From: Streptomyces sp. SID12488
Lineage (GTDB): Bacteria; Actinomycetota; Actinomycetes; Streptomycetales; Streptomycetaceae
Direction of reading: 5' to 3'
Length of the DNA stretch: 64,000 bases
Assembly: GCF_010548275.1 (NCBI RefSeq)
Contig: NZ_JAAGLT010000011.1
Location: forward strand, 124,001 to 188,000
How positions within the stretch are numbered: position 1 is the first letter of the stretch; each line of letters begins with the position of its first letter. The notes beneath the pieces were generated by a model. The model made no database searches. It saw nothing but the letters and a program-made list of their open reading frames with translations, and was not told the origin of the DNA. Shown here piece after piece: positions 52,271 through 61,069 of this stretch. Both the position numbers and the translations under genes were made by a program.

Positions 52271-52336
52271 CTGACGGTTCGTCATATTAGGGCGGACACA
52301 CCCTGCCGCACAGAGCCCGAGCTGATATACCGTCAG
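52271..52336. promoter_or_regulatory. Two CTGAC-N5-GTCAG-type dyads between acyl-CoA dehydrogenase and thiolase genes
   Basis: CTGAC-GGTTC-GTCAT (52271-52285) and CTGAT-ATACC-GTCAG (52322-52336) resemble the two sites at 9916-9957, each with one changed base. Placement is equivalent: between a minus-strand and a plus-strand acyl-CoA gene. Confidence 0.6.
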
Positions 52337-52399
52337 ATTCATGCTGAGTCGACGACGAACGGGCAGGCGGCGAAAGGGCATCCGACGAAAGGGCGGACA

Positions 52400-53569
52400 G
52401 TGAGCCGGAAGGTCGCGATCGTCGGGGTCGCCCTGTCGGACTGCGGCCGGGTGGACGACGTGACCCCGTACGCGCTGCACGCGCAGGCCGCCCGGCGGGC
52501 GCTGGCGGACTCGGGGCTCGGCCGGGAGGTGGTGGACGGTTTCGCGTCCGCGGGTCTCGGCACGCTGGCCCCCGCCGAGGTCGCCGAATACCTGGGCCTG
52601 CGCCCCACCTGGGTCGACTCCACCTCGGTCGGCGGCTCGACCTGGGAGGTCATGGCGGCGCACGCGGCGGACGCGATAGCCGCGGGCCACGCCAACGCCG
52701 TACTCCTCGTCTACGGCTCCACGGCCCGCGCGGACATCAAGGCGGGCCGCCGGACGGGGAACCTCTCCTTCGGCGCGCGCGGCCCTCTGCAGTTCGAGGT
52801 CCCCTACGGCCACACGCTCATCGCCAAGTACGCGATGGCCGCCCGCCGCCACATGCATCAATACGGCACGACGATCGAGCAGTTGGCCTCGGTGGCGGTC
52901 CAGGCGCGGGCGAACGCGGCACTGAACCCGGAGGCGATGTTCCGGACGCCGATCACCGTCGACGAGGTGCTCGACGGCCCGATGATCGCGGACCCCTTCA
53001 CCAAACTCCACTGCTGCCTGCGCTCCGACGGGGGCGCGGCGGTACTGCTGGTGGCCGAGGAGTACGTACGGGACTGCCGTACGCGGCCGGTGTGGATCCT
53101 CGGGACCGGTGAGCACGTCTCGCACGTGAGCATGTCCGAGTGGGCCGACTTCACGGTGTCCCCGGCGGCCGTGAGCGGGCGGATCGCCTTCGAGAGGGCG
53201 GGAGTTCGGCCCGACGAGATGGACTTCGCGGAGATCTACGACGCGTTCACCTATATGACGCTGGTGACGCTGGAGGACCTCGGCTTCTGCGCGAAGGGCG
53301 AGGGCGGGGAGTTCGTGGACGCCGCGAAAGGCCGGCTGCGGGTCGAGGGCGGCGAGCTGCCGGTCAACACGGACGGGGGCGGACTGTCGGCCCAACACCC
53401 GGGAATGCGGGGGCTGTTCCTGCTGGTGGAGGCGGTACGGCAGCTGCGCGGGGACGGGGGCGCGCGGCAGGTCCGTACGGCCGCCGGAGGCCCGCCGGAG
53501 CTGGGGGTGGCCTCCGGCACCGGGGGCTGGTTCTGCTCGTCCGGGACGGTGGTGCTGGGCCGGGGCTGA
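52400..53569 (+). CDS. Thiolase-like lipid-transfer protein (second paralogue)
   Basis: 389 aa from GTG 52400 (MSRKVAIVGVALSDCGRVDDV). It has GGSTWEVMAAHAADAIAAGHANAVLLVYGST, FAEIYDAFTYMTLVTLEDLGFCAKGEGGEFV and LPVNTDGGGLSAQHPG, as in the paralogue at 9991. There is no DUF35 gene next to it, so it may use the DUF35 protein at 11211 or act differently. Acts with the divergent acyl-CoA dehydrogenase in a parallel CoA pathway. Confidence 0.87.
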   Translation: MSRKVAIVGVALSDCGRVDDVTPYALHAQAARRALADSGLGREVVDGFASAGLGTLAPAEVAEYLGLRPTWVDSTSVGGSTWEVMAAHAADAIAAGHANAVLLVYGSTARADIKAGRRTGNLSFGARGPLQFEVPYGHTLIAKYAMAARRHMHQYGTTIEQLASVAVQARANAALNPEAMFRTPITVDEVLDGPMIADPFTKLHCCLRSDGGAAVLLVAEEYVRDCRTRPVWILGTGEHVSHVSMSEWADFTVSPAAVSGRIAFERAGVRPDEMDFAEIYDAFTYMTLVTLEDLGFCAKGEGGEFVDAAKGRLRVEGGELPVNTDGGGLSAQHPGMRGLFLLVEAVRQLRGDGGARQVRTAAGGPPELGVASGTGGWFCSSGTVVLGRG

Positions 53570-53592
53570 GCGGGTGGGCCCAGGGGCTCACG

Positions 53593-54102
53593 TCACACGC
53601 GCAGCTCGGGGATCTCGTCCGCCGGCAGCACGTCGGCGATGCGCCACAGCCCGATCCAGCTCTTCGGGGCGACCGACTCGTCGAGCAGTACGGCGTTGAC
53701 CTCGGGGTCGGGGTCGTCGCAGGCGTCGGCGCAGACGGTGACCTGGAAGCCGGTGTCGACCGCCCACCGGGTGGTGGACAGCACGGTCCCGGACGTGGCG
53801 ACGCCCGCGACGACGAGCCGGCCGACCCCGGCGGCCTCCAGCAGCTCACGAAGGTCGGTGGTGGCGAAGGCGCTGAAGCTGGTCTTGGTCAGCACGGTCT
53901 CGCCCTCGACGGGGGTCAGGAGCGGGTGGATCTGCTCGCTCATGCCCTGCGGGACGACATGGAAGACGGGCAGCCCGGCCGTACGGGCGGCGGCGAGGGC
54001 GTGTGCGGCGCGCTCGGCAACGGAGGGGTCGTGACTGAAGTTGTCGACGATGTAGGTGACGTAGTCGAGGGAGAGAAACGCGGTGCCGGTAGCGGTAGCC
54101 AT
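53593..54102 (-). CDS. Isochorismatase-fold (cysteine hydrolase) protein lacking the usual cysteine
   Basis: 169 aa from ATG 54102. The fold is shown by SLDYVTYIVDNFSHDP at the N-terminus, the Lys-containing VLTKTSFSAFATTDL and VAGVATSGTVLSTTRWAVDTGFQVTVCADACDDPDPEVN. Cysteine hydrolases have Cys at the place of Thr in ATSGTV, so catalysis by that mechanism is doubtful. It may be a non-hydrolytic or changed-specificity member. Divergent from the TetR at 54219. Confidence 0.82.
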   Translation of the reverse strand: MATATGTAFLSLDYVTYIVDNFSHDPSVAERAAHALAAARTAGLPVFHVVPQGMSEQIHPLLTPVEGETVLTKTSFSAFATTDLRELLEAAGVGRLVVAGVATSGTVLSTTRWAVDTGFQVTVCADACDDPDPEVNAVLLDESVAPKSWIGLWRIADVLPADEIPELRV

Positions 54103-54218
54103 GGTGTTCACCTTCGTCGAGGAAAACGGGACTAAAATCGGAGAGCTCGCCCCGGTTGACCACATCGTACCGGAGACAGCGCCCCGTTTATCTGATTCAC
54201 GACGATGGAGACCCGGAG

Positions 54219-54791
54219 ATGGCCACTGAGAACCGGCCCCTGCGCGCCGACGCCCGCCGCAACCGGGACCGGCTGCTGGCTGTGGCGCGGGAGGCGTTCG
54301 CCGCCGAGGGGCTCTCGGTGTCGCTGGACGAGATCGCACGCCGGGCGGGCGTGGGGCCGGGCACGCTGTACCGGCACTTCCCCACGAAGGAGGGCCTGTT
54401 CGAGGCGGTGATGCGCGAGCGCCTCGACCCGCTCCTCACCGAGGCCCGCGCCCTGCGCGACGCGGACGACCCGGGCTCGGCCCTGTTCACGGTGCTCGAC
54501 CGGCTGGTGACGGACGCGGTGACGAAGGCGGACCTGATCGACGCGATCGCCCACGCGGGCCCCGAGGTCCAGGCGACGGTCGACGCGACCTCCGCCGACC
54601 TCCACCACGTGATCGGCCGGCTGCTGACCCGCGCCCAGTCCGCCGGCTCGATCCGCGCCGACATCGGCATCGCGGACCTGATGGCGATCCTGTCGGGCAT
54701 CCTGCTGGCCCTGCGTCACCGGGCGAACGCGGGCGCGAATCCCGAGCTGGCCCTGGCGGTGCTGTGCGACGGGCTGCGGGCGGGAACTTGA
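54219..54791 (+). CDS. TetR-family regulator
   Basis: 190 aa from ATG 54219. TetR helix-turn-helix: LRADARRNRDRLLAVAREAFAAEGLSVSLDEIARRAGVGPGTLYRHFPTKEGLFEAV. The C-terminal domain has AQSAGSIRADIGIADLMAILSGILLALRHR, the pattern of TetR_C_33-like members. It lies divergently beside the isochorismatase-like gene (116-bp region with an AAACGGG/CCCGTTT pair far apart), which it probably regulates. The ribosome site is GGAG. Confidence 0.87.
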   Translation: MATENRPLRADARRNRDRLLAVAREAFAAEGLSVSLDEIARRAGVGPGTLYRHFPTKEGLFEAVMRERLDPLLTEARALRDADDPGSALFTVLDRLVTDAVTKADLIDAIAHAGPEVQATVDATSADLHHVIGRLLTRAQSAGSIRADIGIADLMAILSGILLALRHRANAGANPELALAVLCDGLRAGT

Positions 54792-54941
54792 GTGCCCCCA
54801 AAGGGGCGCGGGGCGGTGTCGATCTGCGGCTCCGCCGCGATGGGGGTCCCCCCGCTCGAGCGAAGCCGAGAGTGGGGGAGCGACCAGCCACGACGGCGCC
54901 GCACCGAACCGACAACCCCTCGCGGCACCTCAAGCGGAGCG
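54792..54941. repeat. Dispersed Streptomyces intergenic repeat, copy 2 (with inserted hairpin)
   Basis: Shares GGGGCGCGGGG and GCGACCAGCCACGACGG with the copy at 46037-46084. A stretch of the CCCCCGCTCGAGCGAAGCC type (about 54848-54880), forming a CCCCC/GGGGG hairpin, sits between the two blocks. It lies between the convergent TetR and Fur genes and likely supplies their terminators. Confidence 0.7.
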
Positions 54942-55352
54942 CTACCCGCAGGCCCCGCACAGCCCCCGGTAGGTGACTTCCACCTGGGACACCGTGAAGC
55001 CGAAGCGTTCCTCCGCAGGAAGGTCCGCCAGGGGGTCGCCGGTGGGGTGGACGTCCCGGATCATGCCGCAGTTCGAGCAGATCAGGTGGTGGTGGGGGTG
55101 GTGCGCGTTCGGGTCGTAGCGCTTGGCGCGGCCGTCCGTGGCGACCTCTATGACCTCCCCGAGGGAGACCAGCTCGCCCAGGGTGTTGTAGACGGTCGCC
55201 CGGGAGATCTCCGGCAGCCGCTGGGCCGCGCGGGCGTGCACTTCGTCGGCCGTGTAATGGACGTGCTCGCCGTCGAGGACCTCCGCAACGACACGCCGCT
55301 GGGAAGTCATCCGCCAGCCGCGTCCACGCAGTCGCTCCAGCAGGTCGCTCAT
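54942..55352 (-). CDS. furA: Fur-family peroxide-type regulator
   Basis: 136 aa from ATG 55352 (AGGTG upstream; GTG 55361 is an alternative). Winged helix: LLERLRGRGWRMTSQRRVVAEVLDGEHVHYTADEVH, then ATVYNTLGELVSLGEVIEV. Metal sites are the HHPHHHLICSNCG cluster and a C-terminal CGAC motif, as in FurA/CatR of Streptomyces. It is divergent from katG, which such proteins repress, with relief by peroxide. The exact orthologue (FurA or CatR) is inferred from position. Confidence 0.9.
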   Translation of the reverse strand: MSDLLERLRGRGWRMTSQRRVVAEVLDGEHVHYTADEVHARAAQRLPEISRATVYNTLGELVSLGEVIEVATDGRAKRYDPNAHHPHHHLICSNCGMIRDVHPTGDPLADLPAEERFGFTVSQVEVTYRGLCGACG

Positions 55353-55362
55353 ATCGTTCACC

Positions 55363-55382
55363 TATTCAAGTTCGGTCGAATA
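55363..55382. promoter_or_regulatory. Fur-box-like dyad before furA
   Basis: TATTCAA (55363-55369) and TCGAATA (55376-55382) form a near-perfect dyad (one mismatch) around GTTCGG, 11 bp upstream of the furA start. The AT-rich composition is typical of Fur boxes. Probable autoregulatory site. Confidence 0.55.
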
Positions 55383-55439
55383 CACGGATTTTACCAGTGG
55401 ACGTCCGGGTTCCGATAGGATATGGATTTGTCACACTTC

Positions 55440-55467
55440 TTGACTTGGACCTTGTCCATTGTAGGAT
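55440..55467 (+). promoter_or_regulatory. Candidate katG promoter with dyad in the spacer
   Basis: TTGACT (55440-55445), a 16-bp spacer and TAGGAT (55462-55467). The spacer starts with the dyad TGGAC-CTT-GTCCA (55446-55458), which would let a repressor block polymerase. The transcript would have a leader of about 205 nt before katG. Confidence 0.5.
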
Positions 55468-55679
55468 CGCTTACGGCGATGGCCAAGGGATCCGAGGGAC
55501 AGGAAGAGACTCCAGTGCGGCACCAGTGCAGCAGGAGACAGCAGCGGCGAGACGGCGTGTGTGACCTCCTCCACGCGCCCGACCGTCCCCCCACCCCTCA
55601 CCACCCCTCCAGTTCCTGAGAACGCAGTTCGTGAGCAGCAGTAGCAGCACCGAGATCTGCCCCGTCCGGAAGGATTCCC

Positions 55680-57911
55680 ATGTCTGAGAACCATGACGCG
55701 ATCGTCACCGACGCGAAAACCGAGGGCACGGGTGGCGGCTGCCCGGTCGCGCACACGCGCGCCCCGCATCCGACCCAGGGCGGCGGCAACCGCCAGTGGT
55801 GGCCCGAGAGCCTGAACCTGAAGATCCTCGCGAAGAACCCCGCGGTCTCGAACCCGCTGGGCGAGGAGTTCGACTACGCCGCCGCGTTCCAGACCCTCGA
55901 CCTCCCCGCCGTGAAGCAGGACATCACGGCAGTGCTGACGGACTCCAAGGACTGGTGGCCCGCCGACTTCGGGCACTACGGCCCGTTCATGATCCGTATG
56001 GCCTGGCACAGCGCCGGCACCTACCGCATCAGCGACGGCCGCGGTGGCGGCGGCGCCGGTCAGCAGCGCTTCGCCCCCCTGAACAGCTGGCCGGACAACG
56101 GCAACCTCGACAAGGCCCGCCGTCTGCTGTGGCCGGTCAAGAAGAAGTACGGCCAGAGCCTCTCCTGGGCCGACCTCATGATCCTCGCGGGCAACGTGGC
56201 CCTGGAGTCGATGGGCTTCGAGACCTTCGGCTTCGGCGGCGGTCGCGCGGACGTGTGGGAGCCCGACGAGGACGTGTACTGGGGTCCCGAGAAGGTCTGG
56301 CTCGACGACGAGCGCTACACCGGCGACCGTGAGCTGGAGGAGCCGCTCGGCGCCGTCCAGATGGGCCTCATCTACGTCAACCCGGAGGGCCCCAACGGCA
56401 ACCCGGACCCGCTCGCCTCGGCCCGCGACATCCGTGAGACGTTCCGCCGTATGGCGATGAACGACGAGGAGACCGTCGCCCTCATCGCCGGTGGCCACAC
56501 CTTCGGCAAGACCCACGGCGCGGGCCCGGCGGACGCTGTCGGTGACGACCCCGAGGCCGCCCCGATCGAGCAGCAGGGCTTCGGCTGGAAGAGCACGTAC
56601 GGCACCGGCAAGGGCGGCGACGCGATCACCAGTGGCCTCGAGGTCACCTGGACGAGCACGCCGGCCCAGTGGAGCCACGGGTTCTTCAAGAACCTCTTCG
56701 AGTACGACTACGAGCTGACCACCAGCCCGGCCGGCGCCAACCAGTGGGTCGCCAAGGACGGCGCCGGTGCGGGCACCATCCCGGACGCCCACGACGCCTC
56801 GAAGTCCAAGCCCCCGATGATGCTGACGACCGACCTCGCACTCCGGTTCGACCCGGCGTACGCGGAGATCTCCCGTCGCTTCTACGAGAACCCGGACCAG
56901 TTCGCGGACGCCTTCGCCCGCGCCTGGTACAAGCTGACCCACCGTGACCTGGGCCCGGTCGTCCGCTACCTCGGCCCCGAGGTCCCCTCCGAGACGCTGC
57001 TGTGGCAGGACCCGCTGCCCGCGGTGACGCACGAGCTCGTCGATGCCGCCGACGTCTCCGCCCTCAAGGCGCAGATCCTCGCCTCCGGCCTCACGGTGTC
57101 CCAGCTGGTCTCCACCACCTGGGCGGCCACCTCCTCCTTCCGCGGCAGCGACAAGCGCGGTGGCGCCAACGGTGCCCGCATCCGCCTGCAGCCGCAGGCC
57201 GCGTGGGAGGTCAACAGCCCGGACGAGCTCGCCACGGTGCTGCGCACCCTGGAGGGCGTCCAGTCGTCCTTCAACGCCGCCCAGTCCGGCGGCAAGCAGA
57301 TCTCGATCGCCGACGTGATCGTCCTCGCGGGTGCCGCGGGCGTCGAGAAGGCGGCCAAGGACGCCGGCTTCGACATCGAGGTCCCCTTCACGCCGGGCCG
57401 CGTGGACGCGACGCAGGAGCAGACGGACGTCGAGGCGTTCGCCCCCCTGGAGCCGACCGCCGACGGGTTCCGCAACTACCTCGGCAAGGGCAACCGCCTC
57501 CCCGCCGAGTTCCTGCTGCTCGACAAGGCGAACCTGCTCAACCTGAGCGCCCCCGAGCTGACCGTCCTCGTCGGCGGCCTGCGCGTCCTCGGCGCCAACC
57601 ACCAGGGCTCCTCGCACGGTGTCTTCACCGCCACCCCGGGCGTGCTGACGAACGACTTCTTCGTCAACCTGCTCGAACTGGGTACGGAGTGGACGGCGAC
57701 GTCCGAGGACCAGAACACGTTCGAGGGCCGCGACGCCTCGGGCCAGGTCAAGTGGACCGGCACCCGCGCCGACCTGGTCTTCGGCTCCAACTCCGAGCTG
57801 CGCGCGGTCGCGGAGGTCTACGCGAGCGACGACGCCAAGGAGAAGTTCGTCAAGGACTTCGTCAAGGCGTGGGTCAAGGTGTCGAACGCGGACCGCTTCG
57901 ACCTCGTCTGA
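55680..57911 (+). CDS. katG: Catalase-peroxidase
   Basis: 743 aa, ATG 55680 with GGAAGG upstream. The distal haem pocket has Arg106, Trp109 and His110 (MIRMAWHSAG). LNSWPDNGNLDKARRLLWP, MGLIYVNPEGPNG (Tyr for the Met-Tyr-Trp adduct) and proximal His in LIAGGHTFGKTHG follow. The C-terminal half is the non-haem duplicated domain. The enzyme removes hydrogen peroxide and has peroxidase activity. Adjacent furA suggests peroxide control. Confidence 0.97.
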   Translation: MSENHDAIVTDAKTEGTGGGCPVAHTRAPHPTQGGGNRQWWPESLNLKILAKNPAVSNPLGEEFDYAAAFQTLDLPAVKQDITAVLTDSKDWWPADFGHYGPFMIRMAWHSAGTYRISDGRGGGGAGQQRFAPLNSWPDNGNLDKARRLLWPVKKKYGQSLSWADLMILAGNVALESMGFETFGFGGGRADVWEPDEDVYWGPEKVWLDDERYTGDRELEEPLGAVQMGLIYVNPEGPNGNPDPLASARDIRETFRRMAMNDEETVALIAGGHTFGKTHGAGPADAVGDDPEAAPIEQQGFGWKSTYGTGKGGDAITSGLEVTWTSTPAQWSHGFFKNLFEYDYELTTSPAGANQWVAKDGAGAGTIPDAHDASKSKPPMMLTTDLALRFDPAYAEISRRFYENPDQFADAFARAWYKLTHRDLGPVVRYLGPEVPSETLLWQDPLPAVTHELVDAADVSALKAQILASGLTVSQLVSTTWAATSSFRGSDKRGGANGARIRLQPQAAWEVNSPDELATVLRTLEGVQSSFNAAQSGGKQISIADVIVLAGAAGVEKAAKDAGFDIEVPFTPGRVDATQEQTDVEAFAPLEPTADGFRNYLGKGNRLPAEFLLLDKANLLNLSAPELTVLVGGLRVLGANHQGSSHGVFTATPGVLTNDFFVNLLELGTEWTATSEDQNTFEGRDASGQVKWTGTRADLVFGSNSELRAVAEVYASDDAKEKFVKDFVKAWVKVSNADRFDLV

Positions 57912-57942
57912 TCCCAGCGGTCAGCTGAGAGCTGAGTCACGA

Positions 57943-57982
57943 CGTCCAGGTCGGCCCGTACGGGTCGGCCTGGACGTTTTTC
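57943..57982 (+). terminator. katG terminator
   Basis: GTCCAGGTCGGCCCG (57944-57958) pairs with CGGGTCGGCCTGGAC (57961-57975), allowing two G-U pairs, and is followed by GTTTTTCG. This is a strong stem with a U-run, 32 nt after the katG stop. Confidence 0.9.
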
Positions 57983-58177
57983 GTTGCCTTTACCCGCCAT
58001 GCTCTCGTGTGTTCTCTGCGACCTCCCGCGAACCGGGGCCCGTGACCACTGTCGCCGGGATGTTGCGAAGCGGCTCACACCCCATCTGAGCAGGTCGCAT
58101 GTTGCCTGAGCGTGCACCCCACACATGGGCAAAGTTTCCCGGGCCCTGGGGCAAGAAAAGCTAAAATCGGCTTCAAT

Positions 58178-58198
58178 AATGCACAGATCGAGTGCATT
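58178..58198. promoter_or_regulatory. Perfect dyad AATGCAC-N7-GTGCATT upstream of the 58437 regulator
   Basis: AATGCAC (58178-58184) and GTGCATT (58192-58198) are exact inverted repeats in an AT-rich patch, about 240 bp upstream of the regulator start. It could be an autoregulatory or external operator. The rest of 57983-58436 shows no supported gene. Confidence 0.5.
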
Positions 58199-58436
58199 TG
58201 CCCCGGAGGGGACGTCCACTGAGTGGCGGCAGATCTCCTCGGTGCTCAGTGCCTCCCGTCAGCACAAGATGCCCCCGGCCGGACCAATGGAGGTACCGGT
58301 GACGGCGGTCGAGGGACAGCCCGACGGACCGACCCGGACGCAAGGCGAGGCGCGCCCCCCTGAGCCACCTCTTCCCGTACTGCCCGGACAGTTCGGTGTG
58401 GACCGGTGCCGACCCGCGCTCGAGAGAGAGAACCAG

Positions 58437-60842
58437 ATGACCGCCACTGAGCACGGGAATCTGCCCACCGCCTTGACCGCTTTCGTGGGCAGGCGGCACG
58501 AGATCGCCGAGATCCGCCGCCTGCTCCGGACACGGCGGTTGCTGACGCTCACCGGCATGGGCGGTGTGGGCAAGACACGGCTGGCACTGGAGGTGTCCGC
58601 CGCGGCCCGGGAGTCGTTCCCGGACGGGGTCTGGCTGGTGGACCTCGCCCCGGTGAGCGGCCCCTCAGCGGTGATAGCCAGGGCGTCCAGCGCGCTGCGG
58701 GTGCCCGACCTCGGGGCCCTGCCCGTCCTGGACCGTCTCACCGGCTACCTGGCCGGACGGCGAGCCCTGCTGGTGCTCGACAACTGTGAGCACCTGATCG
58801 ACGCCTGCGCCGAACTGGCCACCACACTCCTGGCAGCCGCTCCCGAACTGCGCATCCTCGCCACCAGCCGTCACATCCTGGACGTCTGTGGCGAGCAGGT
58901 GTTCGCCCTCGCGCCGCTTCCGGAGGCCGAGGCGGTGGAGCTCCTGCTGGACCGTGCCACCACCGTCCGGCCGGACTTCCGCGTCGATGAGGCCGACCGC
59001 CCGGAGCTCTCCCGCCTGTGCGCGGACCTGGACGGGCTGCCACTGGCGATCGAGCTGGCCGCGTCCCGGCTGCGCACGCTGTCCATCGGGCAGCTCACAG
59101 AACGGCTGGAGAACCGCTTCGCGCTGCTCACCGGCGCCAGCCGGACGGCCCCGGTCCACCACCGCACCATGCGCGGGGTGATCGACTGGAGCCACGAGCT
59201 GTGCACCCCGGCCGAGCGGCTGCTGTGGGACCGCCTGACAGTCTTCGCCGGCGGGTTCAGCCTGGAGGCCGCCGAGGGCGTCTGCTCCGGGGAGGGCATC
59301 GCCGAGGCAGAGGTGCTGGACCTCCTCGACCGGCTGGTCGCCCAGTCCGTCGTCCTGACCTGCGCAGTCGACGGTCTGCCGCGCTACCGGCTGCTGTCCA
59401 CCATCCGGGAGTACGGCCGGGAGCGGCTCAGGGAGTCCGGCGAGCAGGACGAACTGCGCCGCCGCCACCGAGACTTCTTCCTCGCCCTCGCTCACCGCGT
59501 GGACCAGAGCTGGTACGGGCCTTGCCAGTCCGAGAAGTTGGCCCGACTGCGCGCCGAGCACGCCAATCTGCTGGCCGCCCTGGACTACGACGGCGATCCG
59601 CGGGCCCGGTTCGCCCTGGCCGCCTCGCTGAGCTGGCACTGGTCCACCGGCGGCTTCCTCAGCGAGGGGCGCCGCCAGTTCGAGCGGGCGTTCGCCGCCT
59701 CGCGCGAGCCCAGCCCCGAGCGTGCCCGCGCGCTCCTCTGCGCCGCCTGGGTGGCGCAGACGCAAGGCGACCTGACGACGGCCGACGGCTGGCTGGACGA
59801 GGCCGACGCGCTGGGCGAGTCGTCGGGCGACACTTGGGTGCGGAACAGGGCGAGCGGACTGCGCGGCGTCTCGGCGCACTACCGGGGGCAGCTCGAGGAG
59901 GCCATCCGCCGGTACGAGAATGCCTTGTCCGCCGCGACGGCGCTGGGCGACGAGCACGAGGCGACCACCTGGCGGCTCGCGCTGGTCAGCGGCCAGACGT
60001 ACGCCGGCGATCCCCGGGCGACGGAGACCGGCGAACGCGTCGTCGCCGCCTCCGAGGCGAGCGGCGAGCGGTGGGGCCGGGCCCTGACTCTGATGGCCCT
60101 GGGCCACGACGCATGGGCCCGCGGTGACCGAGAGAGGACCAAGACCCTGGTCAGGGCCGCGCTGGAGAGCATGCGGGGTTTCGACGACCACGCGATGGTC
60201 GCCACGATGCTGGGGCTGCTCGCCTGGGCCACCGCCGAAGGCGGCACCGACGAGCGGGCCGCCCGGCTGCTTGGTACGGCGGACGTCCTGTGGCGCGACG
60301 CGGGCAGCTCGCTCTCCGCGTTCGGGCCGCAGATGGCCGAGCAGCACGCGCGGTGCGAACGGGCCGTCATCGACGCGCTGGGCGAGGCGGCGTACACGAA
60401 GGCCTTCGCCGAAGGCAGTGCGCACGACACCCCCGGCCGGGCGGTCGACTTCGCCCTGACCGCCGAATCCGACGGTGGCACCGAGCCCGGGGAGAGCACC
60501 CCGCCCGTCCCTGTGGAACCCGGCCACCAGGTGCGGGCCGCCGACGACCGGCGGCCCGGCACGTTCAGATTCGGCGACGTGGTCTACTGCACCACGTCAC
60601 TGGAGGTGTACCGGGGCGGGGAACGCCTGCACCTGACCACGACCGAGCTGAAGCTGTGGCGCGAGTTCGTCGCCTCTCCCGGCACGGTGCTCACCCGGGA
60701 AGTCCTGCTGGAGCGGGTCTGGGACAGCGCCTGGGCGGGCGACACCCACGTGGTGGACGTGCAGGTGATGCGCCTGCGCACCAAGATCGGCCGAGAGCGG
60801 ATCGAGACGGTCCGCGGCTTCGGCTACAAGCTACGCGGCTGA
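58437..60842 (+). CDS. NB-ARC/TPR regulator with C-terminal OmpR-type DNA-binding domain
   Basis: 801 aa from ATG 58437 (GAGAGAGAG upstream). GTG 58299 with GGAGG gives 847 aa and is a real alternative. FVGRRHEIAEIRRLL and LTGMGGVGKTRLALEV begin the NB-ARC domain, with LLVLDNCEHLIDAC, LATSRHILDV and GLPLAIELAASRL further on. TPR-like helices occupy about 390-660. The C-terminus (about 705-801) is an OmpR/PhoB winged helix (LTTTELKLWREFVASPGTVLTREVLLERVW, then HVVDVQVMRLRTKI, VRGFGYKL). In AfsR/SARP proteins this domain is N-terminal, so the order is reversed here. Confidence 0.88.
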   Translation: MTATEHGNLPTALTAFVGRRHEIAEIRRLLRTRRLLTLTGMGGVGKTRLALEVSAAARESFPDGVWLVDLAPVSGPSAVIARASSALRVPDLGALPVLDRLTGYLAGRRALLVLDNCEHLIDACAELATTLLAAAPELRILATSRHILDVCGEQVFALAPLPEAEAVELLLDRATTVRPDFRVDEADRPELSRLCADLDGLPLAIELAASRLRTLSIGQLTERLENRFALLTGASRTAPVHHRTMRGVIDWSHELCTPAERLLWDRLTVFAGGFSLEAAEGVCSGEGIAEAEVLDLLDRLVAQSVVLTCAVDGLPRYRLLSTIREYGRERLRESGEQDELRRRHRDFFLALAHRVDQSWYGPCQSEKLARLRAEHANLLAALDYDGDPRARFALAASLSWHWSTGGFLSEGRRQFERAFAASREPSPERARALLCAAWVAQTQGDLTTADGWLDEADALGESSGDTWVRNRASGLRGVSAHYRGQLEEAIRRYENALSAATALGDEHEATTWRLALVSGQTYAGDPRATETGERVVAASEASGERWGRALTLMALGHDAWARGDRERTKTLVRAALESMRGFDDHAMVATMLGLLAWATAEGGTDERAARLLGTADVLWRDAGSSLSAFGPQMAEQHARCERAVIDALGEAAYTKAFAEGSAHDTPGRAVDFALTAESDGGTEPGESTPPVPVEPGHQVRAADDRRPGTFRFGDVVYCTTSLEVYRGGERLHLTTTELKLWREFVASPGTVLTREVLLERVWDSAWAGDTHVVDVQVMRLRTKIGRERIETVRGFGYKLRG

Positions 60843-60977
60843 GCCCGGGAGACCCGTCACCCTTCCGACGGAGGCCAGTCGCCGTCCCAGGTCGGCCAGT
60901 TGCCCCGGGTCGTCGTCGAGCAGGAGCAGCAGGGCCGGCCCCTTCTCGCCGCTTCCACCGCCGGGCTGGGCGACACA

Positions 60978-61028
60978 TGAACCGGCCCGGGTTGCGCACG
61001 ACAGGCGCGCGCAACCCGGGCCGGTTCA
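60978..61028. terminator. 20-bp perfect hairpin between convergent genes
   Basis: TGAACCGGCCCGGGTTGCGC (60978-60997) and its exact complement (61009-61028) with an 11-nt loop. It lies between the regulator (ends 60842) and the lectin gene (ends 61070), so it can stop transcription from both sides. The 227-bp region otherwise contains a gene-like remnant on the minus strand (GPALLLLLDDDPGQLADLGRR and onward). Confidence 0.85.
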
Positions 61029-61069
61029 CCGTCCGCCCGGGCAGTGCCCGCGGCGGCGACCGCCACTCG

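Noticed and set aside
54124..54189. AAACGGG/CCCGTTT inverted pair between the isochorismatase-like gene and TetR
   Set aside because: The arms are about 52 bp apart and short, too weak to call an operator.
55431..57617. Long minus-strand frame opposite katG
   Set aside because: Antisense shadow with Val/Gly/Ala-rich sequence; katG is unambiguous.
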